Shown: positions 14,998 through 23,722 of the stretch, one piece after another | Layout of the letters: each line of letters begins with the position of its first letter | How positions within the stretch are numbered: the first letter of the stretch is position 1 | Assembly: GCA_903832055.1 (NCBI GenBank) | Contig: CAILAC010000016.1 | Location: forward strand, 868,001 to 932,000 | Source of the DNA: an uncultured Acidobacteriota bacterium | Lineage (GTDB): Bacteria; Acidobacteriota; Terriglobia; Terriglobales; Acidobacteriaceae | Reading direction: 5' to 3' | Length of the DNA stretch: 64,000 bases | Translations under genes and position numbers: made by a program | The notes under the pieces: generated by a model | Told to the model about the DNA's origin: nothing | Databases searched by the model: none | The model's input: only the letters and a program-made list of their open reading frames with translations

Positions 14998-17900
14998 CTA
15001 CTTCTGCGGGTAGTCGACCCGGATGGTGAGGATCTCCCAGGGAGTGATGGGGGTCTTGATGACGTCGCCTGTAATCGTGAGCGGCGCGCCTTCAGGGGTC
15101 TCCTGCATGTTGGTGATGGTGGCGGCGGTGGCTCCGGGGGGAATGTGGAACTCGGCGGTGGTTCCCTTCCCGGCTGACTCGTAGACGCGGAAGATGAGCG
15201 AGTTGGTGTCTTCAGCCTTTTTGACGGCGGTCAGGACCACATTTTCTGGCCCAATAGACGCGAAGGAGTGGCTGGCGGGCAGCGAGCCGGGGTGGGAGGT
15301 GGTGACGACTGCCGTGAGCGGGTAGTTGTACTCCCAGCCATGGCGGACAGTCTGGGCCTGCTGCCATGTACCGGCGTGGGGGTAGAGAGCGTAGCGGAAG
15401 TGGTGGTGGCCCATGTCTGCCTCAGGGTCAGGCCACTTGGCGGAGCGGAGCAGGGTGAGGCGGAGCACGTTTCCGGCGGCATCGTAGGCGTACTTGGATT
15501 CGTTGAGGATGCTGAGGCCGTGTTGGCCGTCTCCCAGGTCAGCCCAGCGCATGGCGGGGACTTCGAACTGGGCTTTTTCCCAGCTATTGGTGCGCTTGGT
15601 GGTGCGCTCGATGGCTCCGTAGGGGATTTCGTATGTGGCGTGGTCGCTCTGGACGGCTAACGGGAAGGCGGCTTTGAGCAGGATGTGGGACTCGTGCCAG
15701 TCGATTTCGTTATCGATGTCGATCTGGTCGGATTTACTTCCAAGGCTGATCGTTTGGACAAATTTTGAATTCTGCCAATGACGAACAACCTTGATTTGCG
15801 GGATGGGGGCAGCTATGTCTCCCGGTATCACTTCGACGGAGTCTGCGCTATCAATCGTCGCTGGTGGGGCATCGAGAGTGCCCGGGTCAATATTCCATGC
15901 GTCGTAGTCTTTTGGGGTGTCCTTGAAGAGCTGTAGTTGATTGCCACATTTGCCATTGGCTATCCAATCGAATTGTGTCTTCACATCGACAATGCTCGTA
16001 ATGCAGCCCGTGGTTTTATTGACACTCACCTTGATTTGCTCGTTAGCGATGCTGATCATCGAGGAGGACTGAGTTACAGGTGGTGTTACCGGACTGTGCG
16101 ACCCTCGGCCAACGTAAATGACCTTGTAGCCCATGGCAGGGACTTGCACCCCTGAAATCTTGACGGTGACGACGCCGGTGGCATCATCCTGCTCGAGAAT
16201 TTGCGCGAAGGGAAAGGCCTTTTGACTCTCACTATAGCCCCATAGATATGCCTTCACTTGGCCGTCTGGGACAGGCTGGTTTTTGTGTGAATCCTGAAAC
16301 TTGACGATAATGTCGCCGGTTCGATCCCATCCCAGGGAATTCCACACCACGACTGGTGTTGAGAAGTTCCCCGCTACGGCGTTAATTTTCTCCGTGACCT
16401 TGCTAAGCGCTCCACTCGAAATCTCATTCGTGGACCACCGGACTACGTCGTAGTCTTTTTGGGCGTCTTTATAGATGACGCCAATGCCGGAGCCTGCTGC
16501 GAGATCGTGGAACTGGTTGAAGAGGACTTTCTTCCAGTCTTCGGTCAACTCCGCGACGGGATACGGCTTGCCGTCGAGCCATGCCAGCGATGCCCACTTT
16601 TCGGCGTTGAGAACCTGCTCTTCGCTTTCGCGCATGTTGCGCTTGTGGTTGGCCTGGGTGGTCATGACGCCGCGGTGGTATTCGAAGTAGAGCTCCGACT
16701 TCCACGTCGGAATGGAGACTTTGCCCTCGACGGCGGGGGGCGCGGTATAGCCCTTCGCAATCGACGCGTAGTCCCAAACCGGGCTGTTGTCGGCGAGCTG
16801 CTTTTCGACTGCGGAGAAGTAGGGCTGGGCGAGGCCGAACTCGATTTTGGGATGGACGGTCGAGGTGGAGAGCGGCGAGGGAGTGGAAGTTGCATCCGGA
16901 GACCAGTGGAAGCCCTCGTCGAGGACGTTGCGGGTGGGTCCGCCGCCGTGGTCGCCAATGCCGTAGAGATCCATGATGTTGGTCATGCCAGTGGCGCGGG
17001 TGCGGGCGGTGGCGAGATCTTCAGTGAGGCGGGTCTGGTGCAGGTTGTCGTTGGCGTAGTCGTGGGGGAAGTAGGCGAGCACCTTGCTGCCGTCGGGAGA
17101 CTGCCACCAGAAGAGCTTGAAAGGGAGCTGGTTGGTGTCATTCCAGGTCATCTTCTGAGTGACGAAGTAGTCGACGCCGGACTTTTTGTAGATTTGCGGG
17201 AGCTGCCAGTTGTAGCCGAAGGAGTCGGGATTCCAGCCAATGCGGACATCGACGCCGTAAGCCTGCTTGTAGAAGCGCTTGCCGACAAGCAGCTGGCGGA
17301 CGAGCGACTCGCCATCGGGCATGTTGAGGTCAGGCTCCACCCACATGCCGCCGACGATCTCCCAACGGCCCTCTTTGATGCGGCGATTGATATCGGCGTT
17401 GAGGTCGGGATACTTGTCGGCCATCCACTCGTTGTAAGCGGCGGCGGACTGAGTGTAGGTGTAACGCGGGTACTCGTACATGAGCTGGAGGGCGGTGCCG
17501 AAAGTGCGCTTGACGGCGTCGACGGTTTCAGTCCAGGGCCAGAGCCAGGCGGCATCGATGTGGGAGTTGCCGGTGAGGTGGAGTGTGGCGGTCTGGAGGA
17601 GGGGCTTGAGAGCCTCAAGCTTGTGCTGGGCGGCGAGGACTGAGGCGTCAAATTTCGCCTGATCTTTTTGGTCAAGCGCGCTCAGATCGACGGTCTGGAT
17701 GGCGTCGGCGAGGGTGGCCATCTTTGACGCATCGCCGGGGGCCAGGCTCGGAACCAGCAGGGCTGCGGAGAGGAATTCTGTACGCAGGTCGGCGGGGTTG
17801 GGCCGGGTGCCGGGGAAATCGATGCGCATCGTCGCGCCGTGGAAGCCTTTGACATCGACGGTGTGGAGTAGCTTGACGGCCACTGTGATCTTGTCGCCGG

Positions 17901-18411
17901 GGTGGGCCTCGTCAAGCAGGACGATGGGTTCGAGGTCGTCGCCCATGGCAACGCGGCGACCGTTGAAGTAGAGAATGGTCGGCATCGGTCCGTTGGCCGA
18001 GGCGTGGAACTGGAACCAGATGCGGGAGCCGGTGAGGTCGTATCCGTTGAGCGTGGCGGGGACCGTGATGGTCTGGCGGAACCAGAGAGCATCGTTGGAG
18101 GTGGCGGCCTCAAGCGCGACGGGCTGCCAGCCGGATTCATCCAGATTCAGGGCTTCGCCATGGGCCAGGTCGCCGTTGTGCATCTTCCACTGGCCGTCGG
18201 GAAGTTCGCTGAGGGTGGAGAGGCGGGCGATGACGGCCTGCGCGGGGGCGGGGAGAGCGGCGGCCATGCGGGCAGCCTCTTTTGCGTCCTGGGCGTGGGC
18301 AGGATTGGAAACGCTTCCGAAGAATGCGCAGACAATGATGGCGGAGAAGAGAGCGGCATTACTCCAAAACTTGTTCAAAGACGCGGGCCGGGCAGTAGGA
18401 AAGATATTCAT
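14998..18411 (-). CDS. Secreted alpha-mannosidase, glycoside hydrolase family 38
   Basis: The 1137-aa protein has a signal peptide (residues 1-40, ending NPAHA) and the GH38 catalytic domain. Visible motifs are HIDAAWLW (284-291, zinc-binding His and Asp) and GWNPDSFGY (392-400), with Asp396 as the expected nucleophile and zinc ligand. They are followed by the mid-helical domain and large beta-sandwich C-terminus typical of the family. It would release alpha-mannose from glycans in the periplasm or outside. It lies 71 nt after phnX in a leftward gene cluster, so it may be under the LacI-type regulator upstream. The long antisense open frames here are composition artefacts. Confidence 0.9.
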   Translation of the reverse strand: MNIFPTARPASLNKFWSNAALFSAIIVCAFFGSVSNPAHAQDAKEAARMAAALPAPAQAVIARLSTLSELPDGQWKMHNGDLAHGEALNLDESGWQPVALEAATSNDALWFRQTITVPATLNGYDLTGSRIWFQFHASANGPMPTILYFNGRRVAMGDDLEPIVLLDEAHPGDKITVAVKLLHTVDVKGFHGATMRIDFPGTRPNPADLRTEFLSAALLVPSLAPGDASKMATLADAIQTVDLSALDQKDQAKFDASVLAAQHKLEALKPLLQTATLHLTGNSHIDAAWLWPWTETVDAVKRTFGTALQLMYEYPRYTYTQSAAAYNEWMADKYPDLNADINRRIKEGRWEIVGGMWVEPDLNMPDGESLVRQLLVGKRFYKQAYGVDVRIGWNPDSFGYNWQLPQIYKKSGVDYFVTQKMTWNDTNQLPFKLFWWQSPDGSKVLAYFPHDYANDNLHQTRLTEDLATARTRATGMTNIMDLYGIGDHGGGPTRNVLDEGFHWSPDATSTPSPLSTSTVHPKIEFGLAQPYFSAVEKQLADNSPVWDYASIAKGYTAPPAVEGKVSIPTWKSELYFEYHRGVMTTQANHKRNMRESEEQVLNAEKWASLAWLDGKPYPVAELTEDWKKVLFNQFHDLAAGSGIGVIYKDAQKDYDVVRWSTNEISSGALSKVTEKINAVAGNFSTPVVVWNSLGWDRTGDIIVKFQDSHKNQPVPDGQVKAYLWGYSESQKAFPFAQILEQDDATGVVTVKISGVQVPAMGYKVIYVGRGSHSPVTPPVTQSSSMISIANEQIKVSVNKTTGCITSIVDVKTQFDWIANGKCGNQLQLFKDTPKDYDAWNIDPGTLDAPPATIDSADSVEVIPGDIAAPIPQIKVVRHWQNSKFVQTISLGSKSDQIDIDNEIDWHESHILLKAAFPLAVQSDHATYEIPYGAIERTTKRTNSWEKAQFEVPAMRWADLGDGQHGLSILNESKYAYDAAGNVLRLTLLRSAKWPDPEADMGHHHFRYALYPHAGTWQQAQTVRHGWEYNYPLTAVVTTSHPGSLPASHSFASIGPENVVLTAVKKAEDTNSLIFRVYESAGKGTTAEFHIPPGATAATITNMQETPEGAPLTITGDVIKTPITPWEILTIRVDYPQK

Positions 18412-18482
18412 GGGCGAAGAATCCTCCCCCGCATAGTAATTGGGATAAGGGAGGACTGTCGTGCGTCATTGCAAATGTCTTA

Positions 18483-19268
18483 TCAAATGGAGGCGCGTCT
18501 GACGATGGCCTGAATGACGGGAAGGCACTCTGCCACGGACTCGGCGACAGCGTCAGCACCGGCGTTGAGAAGTGCCGCGCTTGCTGCCGAGAGCAGGCTT
18601 TGCTGCTGGCTCGGGGTGGTTGCGGCCCACTCGGCGAGGCTGAGACCAACCATATTGCCGGTGCGGGTGATGCCGATGGTGGCCATGCCGGCGTTGCGGC
18701 CCTCGGCGATGTCACTGGGGGTGTCACCGATTTTGATGCATTCGTGGGGAGCGACACCAAAGCGGCGGCAGATTTCAAAGACCATCGCGGGCGAGGGGCG
18801 GCCGGAACCAACGTCTTCCGGGCTCATGGCGATTTCTGGCCTGTAGCCCTGGGTGGCGGCATTGGCGGCGAGGGCGTCAAGCATGGCGCGGGTGTAGCCG
18901 GTGGTCGAGCCGATGCGATAGCCAAGCTGGCGAAAGGACTCCATTGCTTCTGGCACGCCGGCGAGGACGGGGGAGTAGGCGAGCAGGCACTCCATCTGAA
19001 GCGGGAGGAAGGCGGCGTAGAGGGCATCGGCGTCGGACTCGGAAGGCAGACGACCAGGGGCGGATTGCCAGGCGGCGATGGCTTCTGCCTCCAGAAGAAT
19101 GCGAGCGATGTGATCGCGTTTGGCGAGGCCCATGTCGCGGCGGAGGACGGCCTGCGGCAGGGGAACGCCCGCCTGTGGGAAAACGCGTTCAAGGGTGAGA
19201 ACGGGGGCGAGGCTGCCGTGGTCGACAGTAGTGCCGGCCCAGTCGAAAATGAGTGCGCGTATGGCCAT
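18483..19268 (-). CDS. phnX: Phosphonoacetaldehyde hydrolase (phosphonatase)
   Basis: The 261-aa HAD-superfamily protein has the PhnX N-terminal motif DWAGTTVDHGS, including the nucleophilic Asp. The cap-domain MGLAKRDHI supplies the Schiff-base Lys that distinguishes PhnX from ordinary HAD phosphatases, and KIGDTPSDIAEGRNAG is the HAD motif III region. It cleaves phosphonoacetaldehyde to acetaldehyde and phosphate in phosphonate breakdown. Its ATG overlaps the stop of the FAD oxidoreductase frame (ATGA), so the two were translationally coupled. No phnW transaminase is visible nearby, so the oxidoreductase may be the source of the aldehyde (inference). Confidence 0.92.
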   Translation of the reverse strand: MAIRALIFDWAGTTVDHGSLAPVLTLERVFPQAGVPLPQAVLRRDMGLAKRDHIARILLEAEAIAAWQSAPGRLPSESDADALYAAFLPLQMECLLAYSPVLAGVPEAMESFRQLGYRIGSTTGYTRAMLDALAANAATQGYRPEIAMSPEDVGSGRPSPAMVFEICRRFGVAPHECIKIGDTPSDIAEGRNAGMATIGITRTGNMVGLSLAEWAATTPSQQQSLLSAASAALLNAGADAVAESVAECLPVIQAIVRRASI

Positions 19269-20472
19269 CAGGCTATTCCCATCTCTTGAATCATTCTTTC
19301 GCCTAGACCCATGGAGAGGGTCATGCCAGAGCCTCCGGGGGATGCGACGATGCGGACGGTAGGCTCGGGGTCCATCCAGAGCAGGGTCTTGTCGGGATGC
19401 TTGGCGTAGACGCCGTGCCAGCGTTCAGCGATGCGCATCTGGGGTGCACGCAGGAAGCCGTGCGTATATTCGAGGATCAGGTCGTCGATTTCAGACTTGT
19501 TGAAGACGTCGACGGCGAGGCCGTACTCGTGGGAGTCGCCGAGGGTGAGAGCTCCATCGGCAGTCTGGGAGACGAGCGCGTGGATGGCCCAGCGGTCGAG
19601 TTCCGGAGTCTCTTGGGCAATGCGCGCCCTGAGCGCAGGCAGGGTGGAGCATACGTCGAAGGCTGGGTAAAAGCGCAGGGTGAGGCCAGCAGCGAGGGAT
19701 GGGCCGAGTTGCCAGCCTGCAGGCTGCGGAGCGGTGCGAAGCATTTGCAGTTTGCAGCGAGGGATGGGCCGAGTTGCCAGCCTGCAGGCTGCGGAGCGGT
19801 GCGAAGCATTTGCAGTTTGCAGCGGGTGAGGCCGCTTTGGGCGAAGTGGGTGGGGTAGAGAGTTTCGAAGTCTTCGCCGCTGCAGACGATGAAGTGGCCG
19901 GCGTGCCAGCGGCAGGCCGCAGTTTCGAGATAGGGCGCGTTGATGGCGCGGACGGCGGTCGAGAAATGGAACTGGACGCCGTAACGTTCGGCGAGGAAGG
20001 CAGGTAGAGCGGCGAGTATCTGTCGCGGATCGACAGTCAACTCGGTGTCGCTCCAGAGCGCGCCGAGGAGGCCGCGTGGCTGGACGGCCTCTGACTTCTC
20101 AAAGACTTGCGCCGGGCTGTGCCAGCAGCAGTTGTAGCCGAGGCCGGGTGCGATGGCTGCAAATTCCTGGGCTACGGCGGCTTCGTCGTTGCGATAGGTG
20201 AGGTGGAGTGAACCAGTGTCGCGATATGGGAGTTGCGTGGCGTCGAGGAGTTCAAGCCAGATTGCGCGACTGCGCAGGGCAAGTTGCAGCAGCTCGCCTG
20301 AGGGCTGCCCAATGGGCCAGACCATGCCGAAATTCCGCACCGAGGCCCCGGCGGCCTGCGGTGAGCGGTCAAAGACGACAACGCGCTTGCCTGCTCTGGC
20401 GGCGGCATAGGCGTGGGCCAGGCCGAGGATACCTGCGCCGACAATGGCTACATCTGCTGAGTGATTTTTCAC
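19268..20472 (-). pseudogene. TIGR03364-type FAD-dependent oxidoreductase, frame broken by a 65-bp duplication
   Basis: The N-terminal frame (from ATG 20472) starts with the FAD-binding DVAIVGAGILGLAHAYAAARAG and reads as a glycine/D-amino-acid-oxidase-like protein up to LGPSLAA near residue 240, then turns into nonsense. The C-terminal part is in another frame, ending at 19268 with PTVRIVASPGGSGMTLS. The break coincides with two perfect 65-bp copies at 19689-19818. Because 65 is not a multiple of three, removing one copy would restore a 379-aa protein, the expected family length. TIGR03364 proteins are typically encoded next to phnX and probably oxidise an aminophosphonate to the aldehyde. 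The gene is inactive as read unless slippage or copy loss restores it. Confidence 0.85.
19689..19818. repeat. Perfect tandem 65-bp duplication inside the oxidoreductase gene
   Basis: Copy 1 spans 19689-19753 and copy 2 spans 19754-19818; I compared them base by base and they are identical. Each begins GCAGCGAGGG, and the sequence just after copy 2 begins GCAGCG again, so a 6-bp microrepeat flanks the unit, as expected for replication slippage. The unit length shifts the reading frame. Confidence 0.95.
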
Positions 20473-20547
20473 GGGGCCGCCTGCACTCGGGAGTTCAAGT
20501 CAAGAATATGCGAAGCGGGAGCGTTGGAGTGATGCGGCTTGCGGTGC

Positions 20548-20880
20548 TCAGCCACCGGAGATCGCTCCGATAATGAGGAGCGGCTCAGCGCCTGAGGCGA
20601 TCGCCGCGGGCAGAGGGGTGTCCTGCGGTTGGTGGGAGATGTCTTCGTTGCAGGCAAAAAAGCGCAGAAAGGGGCGGCGGCGAAGCGTGACGTGGTCGCG
20701 CATGGTGCCTGAAAGAGTCGGATAGCGGGCTTCCAGGGCATCCATGACGGAATTGACGGTCAGCGAACCGCTGATTTCCAGCGTCACTTCCCCGCCGGGC
20801 GCACTTTGGATTCCCGCCAGAGTGCGCAGGTGATAGGGAAGCTGAACGCGTATGACTTGCAAAGCGCAGGCTCCGGTCAC
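20548..20880 (-). CDS. MoaD/ThiS-like ubiquitin-fold protein ending in Gly-Gly
   Basis: The 110-aa protein starts at a GTG overlapping the preceding stop (GTGA), so it is coupled to the beta-propeller gene. It has a beta-grasp pattern with [25 protein letters not shown] in the middle and ends GAISGG, carrying the C-terminal diglycine used for thiocarboxylation or conjugation in MoaD, ThiS and related sulfur carriers. No molybdopterin or thiamine genes are nearby, so it probably serves another sulfur-transfer or modification role. MoaD/ThiS proteins beside BNR-propeller proteins are a pairing I recall from other genomes, with unknown function. Confidence 0.75.
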   Translation of the reverse strand: MTGACALQVIRVQLPYHLRTLAGIQSAPGGEVTLEISGSLTVNSVMDALEARYPTLSGTMRDHVTLRRRPFLRFFACNEDISHQPQDTPLPAAIASGAEPLLIIGAISGG

Positions 20881-22001
20881 GCCAGCGTCTGGACCTCGAC
20901 CGATAGAACAGCAGGCAGGTCGCGCACAATGGCATTCCAGCTATCCCCGCCGTCTGCCGACGCGTATACCTGGCCGCCGGTGGTGCCAAAATAAATGCCG
21001 CATTCGCCCTTCTCATCAATGGAATCAACCGCCATTGCGTCGCGCAGTACGTTGACGAAGCAGTTCTCCTGGGGCAGGCCATTGGTCAGCGCTTCCCAGT
21101 CGTTGCCGCCGGTGCGGCTGCGGTAGACGCGCAGTTGGCCGTCGAGCGGGTAGTGTTCACTGTCGCTCTTGATGGGTACGACGTAGATCGTGTCGGGCTG
21201 ATGGGCGTGCACGTCGATGACGAAGCCAAAGTCTGTGGGGAGATTGCCGCTGACTTCGTGCCACTTTTCGCCGGCATTGTCGCTGCGCATCACGTCCCAG
21301 TGCTTTTGCATGAAAAGCACGTCAGGTCGGCCGGGATGCATGGCGATGTGATGAACGCAGTGGCCAACCTCAGCGGTGGGGTCGGGAATGTGTGCAGAAC
21401 GGAGGCCTTGATTGATGGGGAGCCATGTCTGGCCGCCGTCGTCGGTTCTGAAGGCACCTGCCGCCGAGATGGCGACATAGATTCGATCAGGGTTGGCAGG
21501 GTCGAGGATGACGGTATGCAGGCACATGCCGCCTGCGCCGGGAGTCCAATGAGGGCCGGTTCCGTGACCGCGCAGACCAGAAAGTTCGGTCCAGGTTTGG
21601 CCGCCGTCTGCTGAACGGAAGAGGGCCGCATCCTCAGCGCCCGCGTAGACGACCTCGGGATCGGTGAGGCTGGGCTCCAAATGCCAGACCCGTTTGAACT
21701 CCCAGGGGTGCGGCGTGCCGTCGTACCATTGGTGGGTTCCGGGAATGCCATCGTAAATGAATTTGTTGCCGACCGGCTGCCAGCTCTTGCCGCCGTCATC
21801 TGACCGCTGGAGCACCTGGCCAAACCAACTGCTGGACTGGGAAGCATAAAGCCGGTCAGGATTCACCGGGGAGCCCTTTACGTGATAGATCTCCCACCCT
21901 GCGAAGTGAGGACCGGAGACCTCCCAGTTTTGGCGCTTGGCATCGGACGAAAGAATGAACGCGCCTTTGCGGGTACCAACCAGCACTCTGACTCGACTCA
22001 T
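20877..22001 (-). CDS. BNR/Asp-box beta-propeller protein (exo-sialidase-like fold)
   Basis: The 374-aa protein carries at least five Asp-box (BNR) repeats of the form S-x-D-G-G-x-x-W: [27 protein letters not shown], a degenerate RSRTGGNDW and ASADGGDSW, consistent with a propeller. It starts [14 protein letters not shown] with no signal peptide, so it is predicted to be cytoplasmic. Annotation pipelines often label such proteins glycosyl hydrolase or exo-alpha-sialidase, but no sialidase catalytic set is evident. It is the first gene after the LacI regulator and is coupled to the MoaD/ThiS-like gene. Confidence 0.8.
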   Translation of the reverse strand: MSRVRVLVGTRKGAFILSSDAKRQNWEVSGPHFAGWEIYHVKGSPVNPDRLYASQSSSWFGQVLQRSDDGGKSWQPVGNKFIYDGIPGTHQWYDGTPHPWEFKRVWHLEPSLTDPEVVYAGAEDAALFRSADGGQTWTELSGLRGHGTGPHWTPGAGGMCLHTVILDPANPDRIYVAISAAGAFRTDDGGQTWLPINQGLRSAHIPDPTAEVGHCVHHIAMHPGRPDVLFMQKHWDVMRSDNAGEKWHEVSGNLPTDFGFVIDVHAHQPDTIYVVPIKSDSEHYPLDGQLRVYRSRTGGNDWEALTNGLPQENCFVNVLRDAMAVDSIDEKGECGIYFGTTGGQVYASADGGDSWNAIVRDLPAVLSVEVQTLA

Positions 22002-22172
22002 ATGTCCCCCCTAAAGAGTTGTCGGGCGATAGTAGTCTGCGTTTCCGCGGGGACGGAAGCGCCAATCAGGCGGGTCAACTCAACACGCAGACCAGAATAA
22101 TCCAAACTACAGCATGCGCACCAAGGATTTTTCCAACTCAGGTGCGACGCTGCAACGCGCAAATGCTCCTGC

Positions 22173-23258
22173 TTATTTCTTGCGAAGATGCTCCATGGTT
22201 CCGCGGGGATAGGAGGTCGATTCGCGGACGATCAATTCTGTCTTGATATTGAACTCGCGCTTGCCGATGAGCGCATTGGGAGATTCGACCTGCGATTGCA
22301 GTGCGTCGAAGGCTGCCTTGGCAATTTCGAAACGCGACATTTGAATCGTGGTGAGGGGAGGCATTGTGACTTCAGCGATATGAATGTCATCGAAGCCGAT
22401 GACCGAGATGTCGTCAGGAACCCGCTTGCCGGTGCGGTAAAGCTTGTGCAGAACTCCAATGGCCGTCATGTCGTTGGAGCAGAGAACAGCCGTGGCGAGA
22501 TTCTCCTGAGCGAGGAGCTTCTCCATCGCAGCTGCGCCACCCTCGAGAGTATGGTCGCCTTCGACAATCCAGCTGGGGTCGGGAACAATCCCACATTCAT
22601 TCATTGACCTGGTATAGGCAGCGAGTCGCGATTGCGCTGAATGGAGCTGCATGGGGCCGGAGACGAATGCGATCTTGCGATGGCCCAATGCCGCGAGATG
22701 CTGAACCGCCTGGCGGATGCCGTGGTGATAATCCACCTTGAGGACGCTGATACCAGGGCGGTCCGGGCCCACATCGATGAAGACGAGGGGAACCTTGCGC
22801 TTGGCGAGCTGATCGAGGAGGGGTTCTTCGATGCCGAAGGTCATGATCGCGACGCCCTCGACCTTGCGCTCAAGCATGCGTCGAATGCAGTGGGACATGC
22901 GCTTGGGATCGTGATTGGTAGAGCTGATGAGGATTTCGTAGCCGTTTTCAACGGCGATCTCTTCAAACCCCTGAATCAGTTCGGGAAAGAACGGGTTGGT
23001 GATTTCAGAGACGAGCAGTCCGAAAAGCTTGCTGCGGCCCGAAACCAGGGCCCGAGCCTGGGTGTTGGGCACGAAATCGAGCTTCTCGATCACGTCCCAA
23101 ACGCGCTTGGCCATCTTGGTGTTGACCGTGGGTACTCGGTTAATGGTGCGCGATACGGTCGCAATGGAGACATTGGCGAGGCGAGCGATTGTCCGGATGT
23201 CCATGCGCTCCGAAGCATCGTTTTGCGGCTGATTCTCTGGAGTTGGATTTTCAGTCAT
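22173..23258 (-). CDS. LacI-family transcriptional regulator
   Basis: The 361-aa protein has the LacI DNA-binding headpiece at residues about 20-65 (TIARLANVSIATVSRTIN followed by the hinge-helix region ARALVSGRS) and a periplasmic-binding-protein-like sugar-sensing domain (FGLLVSEITNPFFPELIQGF, then VLCSNDMTAIGVL and VIGFDDIHIAEVTMPPLTTI). It carries a short polar N-terminal extension; ATG 23204 is a shorter alternative start. It likely controls itself and the downstream propeller-MoaD-oxidoreductase-PhnX-mannosidase cluster in response to a sugar (inference from position). Confidence 0.93.
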   Translation of the reverse strand: MTENPTPENQPQNDASERMDIRTIARLANVSIATVSRTINRVPTVNTKMAKRVWDVIEKLDFVPNTQARALVSGRSKLFGLLVSEITNPFFPELIQGFEEIAVENGYEILISSTNHDPKRMSHCIRRMLERKVEGVAIMTFGIEEPLLDQLAKRKVPLVFIDVGPDRPGISVLKVDYHHGIRQAVQHLAALGHRKIAFVSGPMQLHSAQSRLAAYTRSMNECGIVPDPSWIVEGDHTLEGGAAAMEKLLAQENLATAVLCSNDMTAIGVLHKLYRTGKRVPDDISVIGFDDIHIAEVTMPPLTTIQMSRFEIAKAAFDALQSQVESPNALIGKREFNIKTELIVRESTSYPRGTMEHLRKK

Positions 23259-23270
23259 ATCGCCCTTTGG

Positions 23271-23282
23271 GAAAGCGTTTTC
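23271..23282. promoter_or_regulatory. Candidate LacI-type operator upstream of the regulator gene
   Basis: GAAAGCGTTTTC is a near-palindrome with the central CG and flanking GAAA/TTTC typical of LacI/GalR-family operators. It lies 13-24 nt upstream of the regulator's start codon, in position for autorepression. Confidence 0.5.
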
Positions 23283-23557
23283 GTACCGCCAAAATCAGCC
23301 TTCAGTCTATTCGATGTAACACGGGATGAATAGGCTCACGTGCGCAAAGCACTGCAATGAAGTCGCAAAGTCAAATGTGTTGAACAATTTCCTGTAAGTT
23401 TTGCCCGAGGGCAAAGATGATTACGCAATACTCCAAATACCGGAAGATGAGACCTGGGTAAAAACCAGTTCGCGACAGGCTACAGTCCGGTAGGTCACAA
23501 AAAAGATAAGTACGGAATCGTTTACCCGGGCGCTGGTTAAACCAATCGACTGCATGC

Positions 23558-23722
23558 TTAGAGTCGCTGATAGAACGGGCGGACGATCAGCGCGGCTACA
23601 CCCATTGCAGCCAACAAAGCCAACACCAGAAAGACATACAGCACCCAGATGTTTGGACCTGAAGATTTGGGCTCGTTTTCCGAAAACTCGTTTGGGTCCG
23701 GAGGCAGATTTCTCTTACTCAT
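23558..23722 (-). CDS. 54-aa single-span membrane protein coupled to the ABC permease
   Basis: The open frame extends to 23848, but ATG 23722 is the likely start: it overlaps the permease stop by 8 bp (ATGAGTAA), and the protein then begins MSKRNLPPDPNEF. A Pro/Glu-rich N-terminal half is followed by one hydrophobic span (IWVLYVFLVLALLAAMGVAAL) and a short basic tail. It is probably an inner-membrane accessory of the permease. I recognise no family. Confidence 0.65.
   Translation of the reverse strand: MSKRNLPPDPNEFSENEPKSSGPNIWVLYVFLVLALLAAMGVAALIVRPFYQRL

Noticed and set aside
16459-17643. 394-aa open frame antisense to the mannosidase gene
   Set aside because: It lies wholly inside a clear GH38 gene, lacks motifs and reflects G+C-driven codon bias on the opposite strand.
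19477-19744. Treating the two oxidoreductase frames as two separate genes
   Set aside because: Both halves belong to one family and join in frame if one 65-bp copy is removed, so a single broken gene is the simpler reading.
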